55,727 nucleotides of DNA from Mesorhizobium sp. LSHC420B00 (GCF_000503055.1 NZ_AYVY01000015.1:84606-140332); one strand, 5' to 3'; shown: positions 26,658-37,714, counted from the stretch's first letter. The notes: generated from the letters alone by a model not told the origin. Program-made: numbers and translations.

Positions 26658-27492
26658 CAGCCGAACTCCTTCCACGCGTTCGCAGATACGAGCGGCGAGG
26701 CTTGCCTGGATGCTGGCGACCGCGGCGCTTGGCCTGATGACGGTGTTCCCGCTTGTCTGGATGCTGGTCATCTCGCTCAAGCCGGCGAGCGACGTCTTCA
26801 CGCCGAGCCTCATTCCGGAACAGCCGACGCTCGGCAATTTCCTCTATGTGCTGACCGAGGTGCCGTTCCTGCGCTACCTTTTCAACTCGTTCTTCGTGTC
26901 GGCGACGGTGACCGTCGCTGCGCTGTTCTTCCATTCGATGGCCGGCTATTCGCTCGCACGGCTGCGTTTTCCGGGCCGCGACATCCTGTTCCTCGCCATG
27001 TTCTCGACGTTCCTGGTGTCGCTACCGGTGATCATCGTGCCGCTGTTCATTTTGACGCGGACGCTGCACATGCTGGACAGCTATGCCGGGCTGATCATTC
27101 CGGCGATCTTCAACGCATTCGGCATCTTCCTGCTCAGGCAATACTACCTGTCGCTGCCGAGGGAGCTGGAAGAAGCGGCGATCATGGATGGCGCCAGCTA
27201 TTGGCGCATCTATTGGAGCATCATCCTGCCGCTCAGCCGGCCGATCCTGTCGGCGTTGGCGATCCTGTTCTTTCTCGCCAACTGGAACGCTTTCCTGTGG
27301 CCGTTGACGATCACATCGGACCTCAACCTCTGGGTGGTGCAGGTTGCCATCGCAAACTTCAAGAGCCAGTACGCCGCCGCCTGGAATTATGTCATGGCCG
27401 CCTCGACCATCGTCGCCGTGCCGATGCTGGTCCTCTTCGTGATCTTCCAGCGCCAGATCATGGAATCCATCAAGACAAGCGGCCTGAAATAA
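26650..27492 (+). CDS. Carbohydrate ABC importer, permease (MalG-type)
   Basis: A 280-residue permease with six predicted helices, starting near residues 20-40. The EAA loop reads ELEEAAIMDGASYWRIYWSI (about residues 174-193), and PLSRPILSALAILFF follows. It pairs with the MalF-type permease encoded immediately upstream (8-bp overlap). The GH172 gene starts 24 bp downstream behind an AGAGGAGA ribosome site, so one transcript is likely. Because the operon has no ATPase gene, it probably borrows one encoded elsewhere, such as the UgpC-type ATPase at 34686-35783. Confidence 0.92.
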   Translation: MTDSRTPSTRSQIRAARLAWMLATAALGLMTVFPLVWMLVISLKPASDVFTPSLIPEQPTLGNFLYVLTEVPFLRYLFNSFFVSATVTVAALFFHSMAGYSLARLRFPGRDILFLAMFSTFLVSLPVIIVPLFILTRTLHMLDSYAGLIIPAIFNAFGIFLLRQYYLSLPRELEEAAIMDGASYWRIYWSIILPLSRPILSALAILFFLANWNAFLWPLTITSDLNLWVVQVAIANFKSQYAAAWNYVMAASTIVAVPMLVLFVIFQRQIMESIKTSGLK

Positions 27493-27516
27493 CCGCTGAA
27501 GCAAGAGGAGAAACAC

Positions 27517-28713
27517 ATGGATAATGCCGGCCTGTCGCCGCTTCGCGGGCTCGCCAAATTGCGCGATGCCAAAACCCGCCGGTTCTCAAGCTACGACCGC
27601 ACCGGCGGCAATGACGACCGGCTGCATATTGAACCTGGCCAGACGCTGGTGATTGCCGAGCATTATGGTGCCGGCATCATCACGCATATCTGGGCGACGC
27701 TCGCCTGCAAGAGCGAGGACTTCCTGCGCAAGATCGTATTGCGCGCCTATTGGGATGGTGAAGAACATCCGAGCATCGAAACACCGATCGGCGATTTCTT
27801 CGGCATGGGCCATGCCCGCACCCGCAATTTTGCCAGCCTGCCGGTGCAGGCAAGTCCAGAGGATGGCAAGGCCTTCAACTGCTATTTTCCGATGCCGTTT
27901 GCCAGCCATATGCGCTTCACCGTCACCAATGAAGCTGAGGACGACCTGCTTTTCTATTACTATGTCGATCTCGAACTGCATGAGGAACTCGAGGAAGGCC
28001 TGGGCCGCTTCCACGCCCAATACAGGCAGCAGCGACCCGATGGCATCGACGAGACGGGGCTGGCCAACGAGCAGGTCCTGTTTGGCGGGGAAAATACCGA
28101 CGGGAACGGCAACTACACCATCCTGGAGGCGGAGGGTCACGGCCACTATGTCGGCCTGCTCTATTCGGTCTATTCGCGGCGCCGTTCCCCTCTATGGGAC
28201 TGGTATGGCGAGGGCGACGACATGATCTTCGTCGATGGCGAGCCGGGCATTTCCGTGCCGGATGCGGTGCGCAAGCCCGATCCGCGTATCGGCCCGAAGG
28301 CCGAACTGGTCGGCGATCGTGGCGAGACCAGCCCCGGCGCCAACGACGCATGGCCGCCGACGCTGCACGGCACCGGCACGGAAGATTATTTCAATACGGC
28401 ATGGTGCCCGACACAGGACTACAGTGCGTCCTATCACGGCATCATCGCCGCCGGCGGGCCGAACTGGACCGAGCCGGTTACGCTCTATCGCTGGCACATA
28501 GAAGACCCGGTCATCTTTCACAAACGCATCCGGGTGACCATCGAGCACGGTCACGCCAATCGCCGCTCTGACGACATCTCGTCGGTCGCTTTCTGGTATC
28601 AGGCGGAACCGCACAAGCCGTTCGAAGAGCTTGCCGATGTCGAGAACCGCATCCCCACCTTTCGCGCGCCTTATCACAATTGGAACGCCGCCTTCGACGA
28701 GAAGAGGCGTTAG
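27517..28713 (+). CDS. Glycoside hydrolase family 172 (DUF2961)
   Basis: A 398-residue DUF2961 protein. Members of GH172 act on difructose dianhydrides or as exo-D-arabinofuranosidases, usually as trimers or hexamers of this double-jelly-roll unit. Recognisable parts are SSYDRTGGNDD near residue 24, HIWATLAC near 56, GDFFGMGHA near 92 and the conserved HGTGTEDYFNTAWC near 285, whose Glu is a probable catalytic residue. There is no signal peptide, so it would act in the cytoplasm on an imported oligosaccharide. It closes the LacI-importer operon, and the pairing suggests uptake then hydrolysis of a furanoside. The exact substrate cannot be told from sequence. Confidence 0.87.
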   Translation: MDNAGLSPLRGLAKLRDAKTRRFSSYDRTGGNDDRLHIEPGQTLVIAEHYGAGIITHIWATLACKSEDFLRKIVLRAYWDGEEHPSIETPIGDFFGMGHARTRNFASLPVQASPEDGKAFNCYFPMPFASHMRFTVTNEAEDDLLFYYYVDLELHEELEEGLGRFHAQYRQQRPDGIDETGLANEQVLFGGENTDGNGNYTILEAEGHGHYVGLLYSVYSRRRSPLWDWYGEGDDMIFVDGEPGISVPDAVRKPDPRIGPKAELVGDRGETSPGANDAWPPTLHGTGTEDYFNTAWCPTQDYSASYHGIIAAGGPNWTEPVTLYRWHIEDPVIFHKRIRVTIEHGHANRRSDDISSVAFWYQAEPHKPFEELADVENRIPTFRAPYHNWNAAFDEKRR

Positions 28714-29162
28714 GCCGGGATGCGTTCGAGTTGAAGCGTGCATCCCGCGCTATCTGCGTCGGGGCGCGACCCTGCCGTAGCGCGCCGCCTCAGCTGCGAG
28801 GGTGGAAGTTGCTGGACAGACCAGGTGTTGCCGTCGGGATCCTCAAAGAAGACAAATCTGCCCCAGGGAAAATCCTTGATATCGCTGACCACGATACCTT
28901 GAGCTGCCAGGTGCCGGTGTGCCTCATCAATATCGGGCACGACCAGTTGCAGGCCTCTTATGGATCCCGGGGGGCTGTCGACGAGGCCCTTGCCCATGGC
29001 AATCGAACAGGCCGAACCGGGCGGCGTCAATTGCACGAAACGTATCTCGTCGCTTACGGTGTGGTCGTGATCGAGATGAAAGCCGACCTTGCCGACATAA
29101 AAGGCGATTGCTCTATCGACATCCGATACGGGGACCGGGACCAGTTCCAGCTTCCAATCCAT
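28710..29162 (-). CDS. VOC-superfamily (glyoxalase/bleomycin-resistance-like) protein
   Basis: A 150-residue protein from the ATG at 29160-29162. The first half begins LELVPVPVSDVDRAIAFYVGKVGF, the second contains LQLVVPDIDEAHRHLAAQGI and ends with the conserved FEDPDGNTWSVQQLP. The two betaalphabetabetabeta units give a metal or ligand pocket, with the Glu/Asp of FEDPDG as the usual metal-site neighbour. The last 25 residues are a disordered tail. Its stop overlaps the end of the GH172 gene, which it faces. The substrate is unknown. Confidence 0.85.
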   Translation of the reverse strand: MDWKLELVPVPVSDVDRAIAFYVGKVGFHLDHDHTVSDEIRFVQLTPPGSACSIAMGKGLVDSPPGSIRGLQLVVPDIDEAHRHLAAQGIVVSDIKDFPWGRFVFFEDPDGNTWSVQQLPPSQLRRRATAGSRPDADSAGCTLQLERIPA

Positions 29163-29676
29163 GACAGGCCTTTCGCAGCTTGATCGGCAAGTGGTGCCGA
29201 ACACCGTGGACGACATCCGCCATCTTCCCAATGCCATTGTCGGCGCGGGCCGCTCATTCAGTCAAGAGATGTCCGGCAAGAGATATCCGGTTCGGGCAAC
29301 GTGAGGACTGGTCTCATTGCCGGCCTAGACGGCGAGGCGTTCGGAACCGATGAGCGCAAGCCCAGTTAGGGGGACAAAAGACGCATTTCGGATCAGCAGA
29401 GACGGCTTTCATGATCGGAACGCAGATGGCCGGATACGACCATGGGAAGGTTGCGCGCGCCGTTGACGTTCGAAGAGCTGCGCGCCTCGAGACGGCGCTC
29501 ACCGAAGCTGGCGAAGCTCGTCGGCAGCGAAGCCGAAGCGCCAAGAGCAGACCTGACGCAAAGAGGCTCTCCGACCTAAACCGGCTTCCATCGCTTTGCC
29601 AGGCTATTTTCACAGGACCACGAAACAATTGTCTCCGGTCGCCGTTTCGCCCGCAGAACCTTTCGAGGAGGCGACG
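29163..29676. other. Intergenic stretch without a gene
   Basis: About 510 bp between two outward-placed genes. Frames on both strands lack coding character. I see no clear terminator, tRNA or repeat. The last 30 bases contain the GAGGAGG ribosome site of the DUF2267 gene. Confidence 0.5.
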
Positions 29677-30117
29677 ATGAGCACAACCGGCTTGGACGTT
29701 TTTGACAAAACGCTGCAACTAACAAACATCTGGCTCGACGAGATCATGGCGGATCTTGGTCCAGATCGCCACGTCGCCTGGCACACATTGGGCGCCGTTC
29801 TGCGAACCCTGCGGGACAGGCTACAGATCGGACTGGCGGCCAAATTGGGAGCCGAACTGCCGCTGCTCGTGCGCGGCGCCTACTATGATCGCTATCGGCC
29901 CGCCGACATGCCCGACAAGACACGCTCGCTCGAGGAGTTCCTGCAACACATCGCCGATGAATTGAAATCGACCCGTCCTGTCGATCCCGAGGATGCAGTA
30001 CGCTCGGTATTTCGCGTGCTTGCACGGCATATCGACCTTGGCCAGTCGGCAAAGGTGCGAGATGCGCTGCCAAAGGAAATCCAGGCGCTCTGGCCTGAAA
30101 GCGTAGGCGTCAAATAG
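29677..30117 (+). CDS. DUF2267 domain protein
   Basis: A 146-residue soluble protein made of helices, recognised by the DUF2267 pattern: LDVFDKTLQLTNIWLDEIM at the start, then AWHTLGAVLRTLRDRLQI, ELPLLVRGAYYDRY and, in the second half, VFRVLARHIDLGQSAKVRDALPKEIQALWP. Two similar helical units of about 65 residues are visible. The start has GAGGAGG seven bases upstream. DUF2267 proteins are common in rhizobia, often near stress genes; the function is unknown. No partner is evident here. Confidence 0.88.
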   Translation: MSTTGLDVFDKTLQLTNIWLDEIMADLGPDRHVAWHTLGAVLRTLRDRLQIGLAAKLGAELPLLVRGAYYDRYRPADMPDKTRSLEEFLQHIADELKSTRPVDPEDAVRSVFRVLARHIDLGQSAKVRDALPKEIQALWPESVGVK

Positions 30118-30129
30118 CGGCGATCCTGC

Positions 30130-30570
30130 TCATGCGGACGTGCGACGGACCAACTGCCACGAAACGCTGAAAAGGGTAGGTATTGCGCCCGGTGTTGCCG
30201 AAATCAATGAGATCAGATGATCGGCAAAATGGTCGTAGTGGGCCGTTTCAGGACCGATCGTCGTCAATGCCGTATGACTGAATTCGCCCTCGTCGATATT
30301 GCCACACCCGATGACCGCTATGTCGCCCGGCACGGAGAGCCCGGCCTCCTCGAATGCGTGCAGGGCGGTCACGGCGGCAAGATCGGATTCGACGAAAAGC
30401 GCGGTCGGCCGGTCCATGCGGGCGGCCAGCGCCGTGACATTGGCAAACGCAGCCTTGCGCGCCTCTGCACCGCCGATCACAAGGTCATCTCGCAGCGGAA
30501 GGCCGCGTGCTTGCAGGAAGCTGTGATAGGCGGCGTGACGGCTTCCGTTCACCGCTTGGGGGTTTAGAAA
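30130..30570 (-). pseudogene. LacI-family regulator, C-terminal fragment
   Basis: Only the second half of a LacI-type effector domain remains: NGSRHAAYHSFLQARGL, a TALFVESDLAAVTALHAFEE strand-helix, then VPGDIAVIGCGNIDEGEFS and the terminal LVRRT. The DNA-binding domain and first lobe are missing. The fragment begins abruptly against the 3' end of the flavin monooxygenase gene on the same strand, so a deletion probably joined them. No start codon with a ribosome site is seen. Confidence 0.75.
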
Positions 30571-30592
30571 CCTGCCGACGGTGTCCAGGTCG

Positions 30593-31836
30593 TCACGAAC
30601 GCCGCACGATGTGTTCCGCAAGGCGATGGGCCTCCTCGGCAATCGCCAATATTATGCCTGATTTGCGCGTGGAGGCGAAATCCAACCCGGCGAAGTAGAT
30701 GCCTGGCAGGGCGGCCACGCCATCCTCGTGAACAGGCTGTCCTTCCGGGTCGAGCAGACCGGAAAGCCTCACCCAACTGAAATCGCCCTTGAATCCGGTG
30801 CACCACACCACGGTCGTGATGCCGGACTCGGCAGCATCAAGAGAACGGAGAGCCGGATTCGGCAGCTGCGCTGCGACAGTCTCCGCTGGGTCGGGTTCCG
30901 AAACGGGGGCATCGATTCCGGAGCGGCTGATGTATTCGTCGATATAGCGTTTGACGTTGGCGGAGGCCTCATCCGCAAAACGAACATGCTCTTCGAGATC
31001 GTCGGCGAATGACAGACGGCCGTCATCTTCGACGCCTGCGAACCGCCCCAGCAGCACGACACCTTGGGCGCCGAGCCCTTGCAGGCTTATCGTGTGTTCT
31101 ACCCCAAGCAGACCACGAGGTGGAATGCGCCCCGCAAGTCGAATGATCTCGTCTCGACGCACGTCGAGAAATCCGCTTTCGACGAGCCAGAGCATGATGT
31201 CGCGACCTCTGTAGTGCCGCGAGAGCCGCCCGACCCGGCTGGTGGCAAGGAAGACTGTTCGGCCTGCTTCCGCCAGTTCTTCCGCGATCTGGGCCCGGAC
31301 TGGCCGCTTCCGACCACCAGCACCGCTCCAGCCGGGAGATCAGCGGCGCTGCGATAATCAGAAGCATCGATCTGGCGCAGGCCCGGCGGCAACGCAGCGG
31401 CCCAAACTGGGCGCACCGGACAATTCAAGTTGCCGCTGGCGATCACCACGTTGCGTGCCAAAAGTGTTCCGCGCGAGGTGATCAGCCGATAGCCGCCATT
31501 CTCGTGCCCGCCGGCGAGCTCGGTCACCACAGTGTCCGGTTCGACCGGCAATTCGTTTCGCCTGGCGAAATCCTCAAGCAGGGCGACGAACTGGTTGCGC
31601 GTCAGGGCACCGAACGGATCCGAACCGTCATAGCAGTCGCCGGGCATGACGGTCTGCACGTTGGGCGTATTCATCCGGAAGGAATCCCACCGCTGGGTGC
31701 GCCAGGTCTCTCCGATGCGGCCGCGCTCCAATACGGCATGGCGCAAGCCTTGCCGAGCCAGCGAATAGCTGACGCCCAGACCGGCCCAGCCGGCCCCGAC
31801 TACTACTGCATCAAGGACGTTGGCATTATCCGTCAT
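30593..31836 (-). pseudogene. Flavin-containing monooxygenase, broken by a frameshift
   Basis: The first part (from the ATG at 31834) has the FAD motif VVVGAGWAGLGVSYSL and an ERGRIGETWR segment, then reaches the NADPH motif VVGSGQSG. There the frame changes. The second part continues AQIAEELAEAGRTVFLATSR and ends WCTGFKGDFSW and a C-terminal helix. The two parts join if one base is restored in a run of three G on the minus strand (plus 31294-31296); four G give GSGQSGAQIAEE. About 414 residues restored, full length for flavoproteins of this kind. It could be a mutation or a base-calling error. Substrate unknown. Confidence 0.85.
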
Positions 31837-32059
31837 TTGCCGCGGATCCGGAGGCTAGCGCCGTTGCAGCGCTGTGAGGCGGCACTGGCGCCATCAGCGT
31901 AACGCCTCTGCCAACGGACAACCGCCAAACAGCGGCCGATGCTGCCCGAACCCATCCCCTCGATCTGCATGGTTTCGCCCCCGACGCGAGGGCACGATAA
32001 CAGTTTTATCGGGTCACGGCACGATCAAATACTCATCCGAAACCGGCAATGGTTGCGGC

Positions 32060-32872
32060 TTAACCTGGAAAGATTGTGAAACCGCCATCGACACGGATTA
32101 CCTGCCCGTTGATGAAGCGCGCGCGCGGACCGGCGAGGAAGGCCACCGCTTCGGCGATCTCTTCAGGCTCCGCATACCGGTTCAGCGATTTCTTGCTCGA
32201 ATCCATGCGCTGCGGATCGACCACGCGACTCGCCTGGAACCGTGCCGTCTTGGTGGCGCCAGGGCTTACCGCATTGACGCGTACGCCATCGTCGATCAAT
32301 TCCTTGGCGAGGCAGCGCGTATAATGGACGACGGCCGCCTTAAGCGTTGAGTAGACCACCTCGGGTGAGCAGCCGATATGCGCTGCCGCCGAGGCGATGT
32401 TGATCACCGAGCCCGAGCCCCGCTTGACCATCGGCGGAACGAACGCCTGGCAAACCAACATCGTGCCGATGAGATTGTTCTCGGTTAGAACCTTGATGTC
32501 GTCGTAGTCGATGTCGAGTGCGTTGTTGGGACTGGGCTTTACGCCCTTGGCGCCGATGTCGCCGCCGGCGCAGTTGACCAGAATGTGCACGTCGCCGAGG
32601 TCCGCCTCGATCTTCCTCTTCATTTCGGCGACAGCTTGCTTGTCGCCTATATTGCCGGTGACCGCGGTCACCCGTGTCCCATGCTTCTCCAAGCCCCGGG
32701 CAGAGTCGCCGAGGTCCGCGAATTCACCATATTGAGATGGCCGGGCCCAATCGAGGTCGTGGACCGCGACGTTTGCGCCAAGTTCGGCCAAGCGGTCGGC
32801 CATCACGCGGCCGAGGCCGCGTCCCGAGCCGGTGACGAAGGCGGTCAGGCCGCTGAGGTCTCGGGTGGTCAT
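32060..32872 (-). CDS. SDR-family oxidoreductase
   Basis: A classical short-chain dehydrogenase/reductase of 270 residues. The cofactor site reads FVTGSGRGLGRVMADRL, the NAG-type motif VNCAGG lies near residue 97, and catalytic Tyr-Lys appears as VVYSTLKAA (about residues 168-176). Its start overlaps the stop of the TIM-barrel gene (ATGA). It is the last gene of the minus-strand importer operon, where two SDRs accompany an isomerase-like enzyme, implying stepwise oxidation of an imported polyol or sugar. The substrate cannot be read from sequence. Confidence 0.92.
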   Translation of the reverse strand: MTTRDLSGLTAFVTGSGRGLGRVMADRLAELGANVAVHDLDWARPSQYGEFADLGDSARGLEKHGTRVTAVTGNIGDKQAVAEMKRKIEADLGDVHILVNCAGGDIGAKGVKPSPNNALDIDYDDIKVLTENNLIGTMLVCQAFVPPMVKRGSGSVINIASAAAHIGCSPEVVYSTLKAAVVHYTRCLAKELIDDGVRVNAVSPGATKTARFQASRVVDPQRMDSSKKSLNRYAEPEEIAEAVAFLAGPRARFINGQVIRVDGGFTIFPG

Positions 32873-33870
32873 GCTGATCTCTCCATTGCAATGAAACCGA
32901 ACTTCTTCATATTGGCGGCGCTGCGGCGGATCATGTCGAGTTCATACGAAACGAGCGCGCCGTCATTGTCGCGCTCCCATGGCGTGCGGTAGTCGGCGTC
33001 GTCCGCAAGACGGTTCGCGCGCGCAGCACTCAGGCAGGCCGCGAACTCGCGTGCGGTCTTCGGCGCATATCCGTTCCACCAGTCGTCCGTGAGACAGCGA
33101 ACGTGACGGGCCTCCAGCGCGCCCGGTTCGAGCACCGCCGTCAGCGTGTCGTGGTGCTCGCCAAGGATGGCTGCCAGTTCGCCAAAAGGCACGGCGCCGT
33201 CGCCGATCGCGCAGCGGACCAGACGGTAGCCCTCATCCGTGAACTGCACGCGATAGTCCTTGAGGTGAACGTGGCGGACATAGGGTGCGATCCGCTGCGT
33301 GAAGGCAAGCGGCGCCTCGCCGACAGGAAAAGTGTTGCCGGTGTCGTAGGTGATGCCGACGCCCGGTCCGCCGAGCTCGCAGAACGCGACCAGTTCGTCG
33401 CTGCCGAAGTCCTGATGGTTCTCGATGCCGAGTACCCGGCCCTCGGCCGCCGCACGCGGTCCCCAATCTGTCAACGCAGCGCGGATCGTCGTATTGAACT
33501 CACTCCATTTCCGGCCCCAGGCGTTGCGGTCGCCGCACAGGACAGGCGTCAGTGCGATACGGATCGTCGTCGCCTCGAGCAGGCGCGCAGCCCGAAATGC
33601 GTTGTCCAGCGGACCTGCCACCAGCAGCCCGCCGCTCACCACGGGGACAATATCGAGCGCACTCATACGCTTGCGCAGCGCGACGATTTCGGCATCCGGC
33701 AAGTCGGTCAACCAGGGTTCGTAGATCTCGAGCGTGCGTGCGCCCAGTTCCTGCGCCAGCGCGATGAAGCCTTCCAGTCCCACGCCGTCCGGATTGTGCC
33801 GCGGCGTGCCACGGCCCTGCAGTCCGAGATAGTAGGTCAGTCCGTAGGGGTTGAGGCCGAGACGAAGCAT
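32869..33870 (-). CDS. Sugar isomerase/epimerase-like TIM-barrel protein
   Basis: A xylose-isomerase-like TIM barrel of 333 residues. The metal set expected in this superfamily can be followed in order: Glu in GIENHQDF, Asp in ITYDTGNTF, His in HVHLKDY and Glu in VLEPG. The start was set at the ATG at 33868-33870, since the upstream extension lacks family similarity. It sits between two SDR genes, overlapping the second by four bases. It may isomerise, epimerise or decarboxylate a keto sugar acid produced by those dehydrogenases; some 3-oxo-sugar-acid decarboxylases belong to this superfamily, but I cannot assign one. Confidence 0.85.
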   Translation of the reverse strand: MLRLGLNPYGLTYYLGLQGRGTPRHNPDGVGLEGFIALAQELGARTLEIYEPWLTDLPDAEIVALRKRMSALDIVPVVSGGLLVAGPLDNAFRAARLLEATTIRIALTPVLCGDRNAWGRKWSEFNTTIRAALTDWGPRAAAEGRVLGIENHQDFGSDELVAFCELGGPGVGITYDTGNTFPVGEAPLAFTQRIAPYVRHVHLKDYRVQFTDEGYRLVRCAIGDGAVPFGELAAILGEHHDTLTAVLEPGALEARHVRCLTDDWWNGYAPKTAREFAACLSAARANRLADDADYRTPWERDNDGALVSYELDMIRRSAANMKKFGFIAMERSA

Positions 33871-33907
33871 CAGCTTGGCGGTTCCAATGGAGGGCGGAGA
33901 GGGGTCA

Positions 33908-34681
33908 CTAGCGCAGGCCGGCATCGACGGTGATGGACTGCTTCGTGATCATGCGGCTGTCATCCGCTGCCAGGAAGAGCACGGTCCGTGCAATCTCCTC
34001 GCCCAGGAGGACGCGACGGATCAATTGCCGCTGCACCGTCTGGTCGACTGCCTCCTGCGTCTTGAACCACAGCTCGCGCTGCCGCTCGGTCATGACGGCG
34101 CCGGGTTCGACTGCATTGACGCGGATGTTGTCGGGTCCGAACGACCGCGCCAACGCACGCGTCAGCGCCACCACAGCCCCTTTGGCGGTGGCGTAGGCCA
34201 CCATCTGGTCCGCTCCGAAACGCCAGGCAATGGAGGAGAAGTTTATGATCGAGCCGAAGCCGAGTTCCTGCATATGCGGATGCACAGCTTGAGCGGCGAA
34301 GAAGTGATGCCGGAGATTGATGTCGAAGCTGCGGTCCCAATATTCGGCCGTCACTGCGTCGATGGGATGGCGCTGATCATTGGCAGCGTTATTCACCAGG
34401 ACGGCGACCGGACCAAGCCGCGCGCGCACGCCTTCTACCGACGCCTTTAACGCATCGACGTCGGTCACGTCGCAATGGAGATATAAGGGAGCCCGCCCGG
34501 CGGCACCGCCGAGCTCGCGCAGCAACGCCTCCGCTGGTTCGTCCTGCACATCGAGAAAGGCTACCCGGGCGCCATTCGAGGCGAAGGCGCGGACCATATC
34601 GGCGCCGATGCCGGAGGCGCCGCCGGAGATCAGCACGACCCGATCGGCCAAGCTCGGATAGGTTGCGAATTGTACGGACAT
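33908..34681 (-). CDS. SDR-family oxidoreductase
   Basis: A 257-residue short-chain dehydrogenase with LISGGASGIGADMVRAF as cofactor site, VNNAANDQ (about 91), the catalytic Ser in INFSSIAWR and Tyr/Lys in VAYATAKGA, then NAVEPGAV. The ATG at 34679-34681 is preferred over an adjacent TTG. It starts four bases after the ATPase gene ends, so it is part of the importer operon. It is only distantly similar to the other SDR in the operon, implying a different step. Confidence 0.92.
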   Translation of the reverse strand: MSVQFATYPSLADRVVLISGGASGIGADMVRAFASNGARVAFLDVQDEPAEALLRELGGAAGRAPLYLHCDVTDVDALKASVEGVRARLGPVAVLVNNAANDQRHPIDAVTAEYWDRSFDINLRHHFFAAQAVHPHMQELGFGSIINFSSIAWRFGADQMVAYATAKGAVVALTRALARSFGPDNIRVNAVEPGAVMTERQRELWFKTQEAVDQTVQRQLIRRVLLGEEIARTVLFLAADDSRMITKQSITVDAGLR

Positions 34682-34685
34682 CAAA

Positions 34686-35783
34686 TTACAGAAGCGCCTT
34701 GGTTGTTGGATCGAACAGGCAGGCGCGCGACATATCGATGCCCAGCGTTATCGTCTCGCCCATGACGGGAGCGTCGTCCGGCTCGAAGCGGCCGGTGATC
34801 TCCAGGTCACCCAGCCTGAGCACGGCAAGCGTCTCGGCCCCGGTCGGCTCGACCAGCTCGACCGGCGCCTGCATGGACGCCACAGCAGGTTTGCGCGACT
34901 TCAGGTCGGTCGTGAAACGGTAGATGTGTTCCGGCCGGATACCGAGCACGACGTCCTTTGGCGCACCGGCGGGCATCGGCGCAGCAAGGGCAAGGCTGGC
35001 GTCGCTGCCGTCAGCGGCGCGTACCGAGATGCTGGTCGAGCCGGTAAGCCGCGCCGGGATGAAATTCATCGCCGGCGATCCCATGAAACCGGCAACGAAC
35101 ATGTTTGTCGGCCGGTCGTAGATCCGCTTCGGCGTGTCGAACTGCTGTACCGAGCCCTGGTTCATCACCGCAATGCGGGATGCAAGCGTCATCGCCTCGA
35201 CCTGATCGTGGGTGACATACACCGTGGTCTTGCCGACGCGATGGTGGAGCTTCTTGATTTCGGTACGCATGTCGACGCGCAGCTTGGCGTCGAGATTGGA
35301 CAGGGGCTCGTCGAACAAAAACAGCTTCGGGTCGCGGACGAGGGCACGCCCCATCGCAACGCGCTGCCGCTGGCCGCCCGAGAGCTGGCCAGGCTTGCGT
35401 TTAAGCAGCTGTTCGATCTGCAGGAGTGCGGCAACGCGCTGGACAGCTTCCGCTTGCACCGCTTTGGGCACGCCGCGGCTTTCCATGCCGAAGGTGATGT
35501 TCTGGCGCACCGTCATCGTGGGATAGAGGGCGTATGACTGGAACACCATCGCAATGTCGCGGTCCTTGGGTTGCACCGAGTTCACCAGCCGGTCGCCGAT
35601 CCAAATCTCTCCCGACGTGACGGTTTCCAGGCCGGCAATCATGGCGAGCAAGGTTGACTTGCCGCAACCCGACGGACCGACAAGCGCGACGAATTCTCCG
35701 GTCTTAGCCTCGAGATTGATGCCGGAAAGAATCTCGAGCGAGCCGTAGCTCTTGTGAAGGTTGCGGATCATCAACGCGGACAT
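34686..35783 (-). CDS. Sugar ABC importer, ATPase (UgpC/MsmK-type)
   Basis: A 365-residue ATPase: Walker [10 protein letters not shown] (about residue 37), signature [14 protein letters not shown] (about 134) and Walker [13 protein letters not shown]. The C-terminal third (FIPARLTG onwards, with VVLGIRPEH) is the OB-fold regulatory domain of sugar-importer ATPases. The start at 35781-35783 gives the standard N-terminus [14 protein letters not shown]. It is fourth in an operon of binding protein, two permeases and ATPase. ATPases of this type can serve several importers, possibly including the one at 24.4-27.5 kb that lacks its own. Confidence 0.93.
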   Translation of the reverse strand: MSALMIRNLHKSYGSLEILSGINLEAKTGEFVALVGPSGCGKSTLLAMIAGLETVTSGEIWIGDRLVNSVQPKDRDIAMVFQSYALYPTMTVRQNITFGMESRGVPKAVQAEAVQRVAALLQIEQLLKRKPGQLSGGQRQRVAMGRALVRDPKLFLFDEPLSNLDAKLRVDMRTEIKKLHHRVGKTTVYVTHDQVEAMTLASRIAVMNQGSVQQFDTPKRIYDRPTNMFVAGFMGSPAMNFIPARLTGSTSISVRAADGSDASLALAAPMPAGAPKDVVLGIRPEHIYRFTTDLKSRKPAVASMQAPVELVEPTGAETLAVLRLGDLEITGRFEPDDAPVMGETITLGIDMSRACLFDPTTKALL

Positions 35784-35793
35784 GGGCGACGCC

Positions 35794-36718
<925 letters not shown>

Positions 36719-36726
<8 letters not shown>

Positions 36727-37657
36727 TGCGGCCCTCCGCCCGCCGGCGCCAGACGATCCACAACGAGTACGGCACCAGCACCACCGCGACTGCCGCGAGC
36801 ATCATCATCGCCGCGGCGGCACCCTCGCCGATTTGCCCGCGCTGGAACATCAGGTCGTAGACATAGATGGCGGGGAAGGTGGTGGACACGCCTGGCCCAC
36901 CCCGCGTCAACGCCGCCACCAGGTCGAAGGTCTTGATGGCGAATTGTATCTGAATGACCGCCACCGCCAGGAATATCGGGGCGATGGTGGGCAGGATGAC
37001 CCTGCGATAGGTCCGGAAAACCGACGCGCCGTCGATTTGCGCGGCTTTGACGAGATCCGGATCGACCGACCGCAGACCGGCCAGGAAAAGTGCCATCGCG
37101 AAGCCGGACGACTGCCAGATACCGGTTATGATCACCGCATAGTTCGCCGTGTTGCGGTTGGCCGTCAGGGCGAAGCTGAAGTCGGTCCAGCCAAGCCCGC
37201 GAACGAAGGCCTGGATACCGTCGACAGGGTTATAGAGCCAGCTCCACACCGTACCGGTGACGATGAAGGACACCGCCAACGGATAGAGGAAGATAGTGCG
37301 CCAAACCGCCTCGCCGCGGACGCGCTGGTCGATCGCGATCGCGAGCAGCAGGCCAACCGCCATCGAGCCAACGATATAGAAGCCGCTGAACAGGAAGAGA
37401 TTCGTATAGGCGATGTTCCAGCGCCGGTTTGCCCAGAGCGAAGCGTAATTGTCGAGGCCGACGAACCCATAGGTCGGCAACAGCGACGAATTGGACAGCG
37501 AGATGTAGAGCGTCCAGAGCGTGAAGACGAAAACATAGACGAAGCTCGCCGCTATCGACGGCGCCAGCACCAGAATGGGCACCATCGTGCCAAGGCGCTC
37601 GCGCCACGGACGGGTCGTGGCGGCTGCGGCCGGTACAATCAGGTCATGGGTGGACAT
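36719..37657 (-). CDS. Sugar ABC importer, permease (MalF-type)
   Basis: A 312-residue inner-membrane permease. The first helix is near residues 24-50 (VPILVLAPSIAASFVYVFVF), and the EAA loop reads DPDLVKAAQIDGASVFRTYR (about residues 218-237). The C-terminal helix is AAVAVVLVPYSLWIVWRRR. It lies 57 bp after the binding-protein gene and overlaps the second permease gene. Its position and size match standard CUT1 importers. Confidence 0.92.
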
Positions 37658-37714
37658 CGGGCTGCTCCGGCGAAGTCAGGCCGGGCGCTTCGCCCCCGGC
37701 CATCATCGGCAGCT

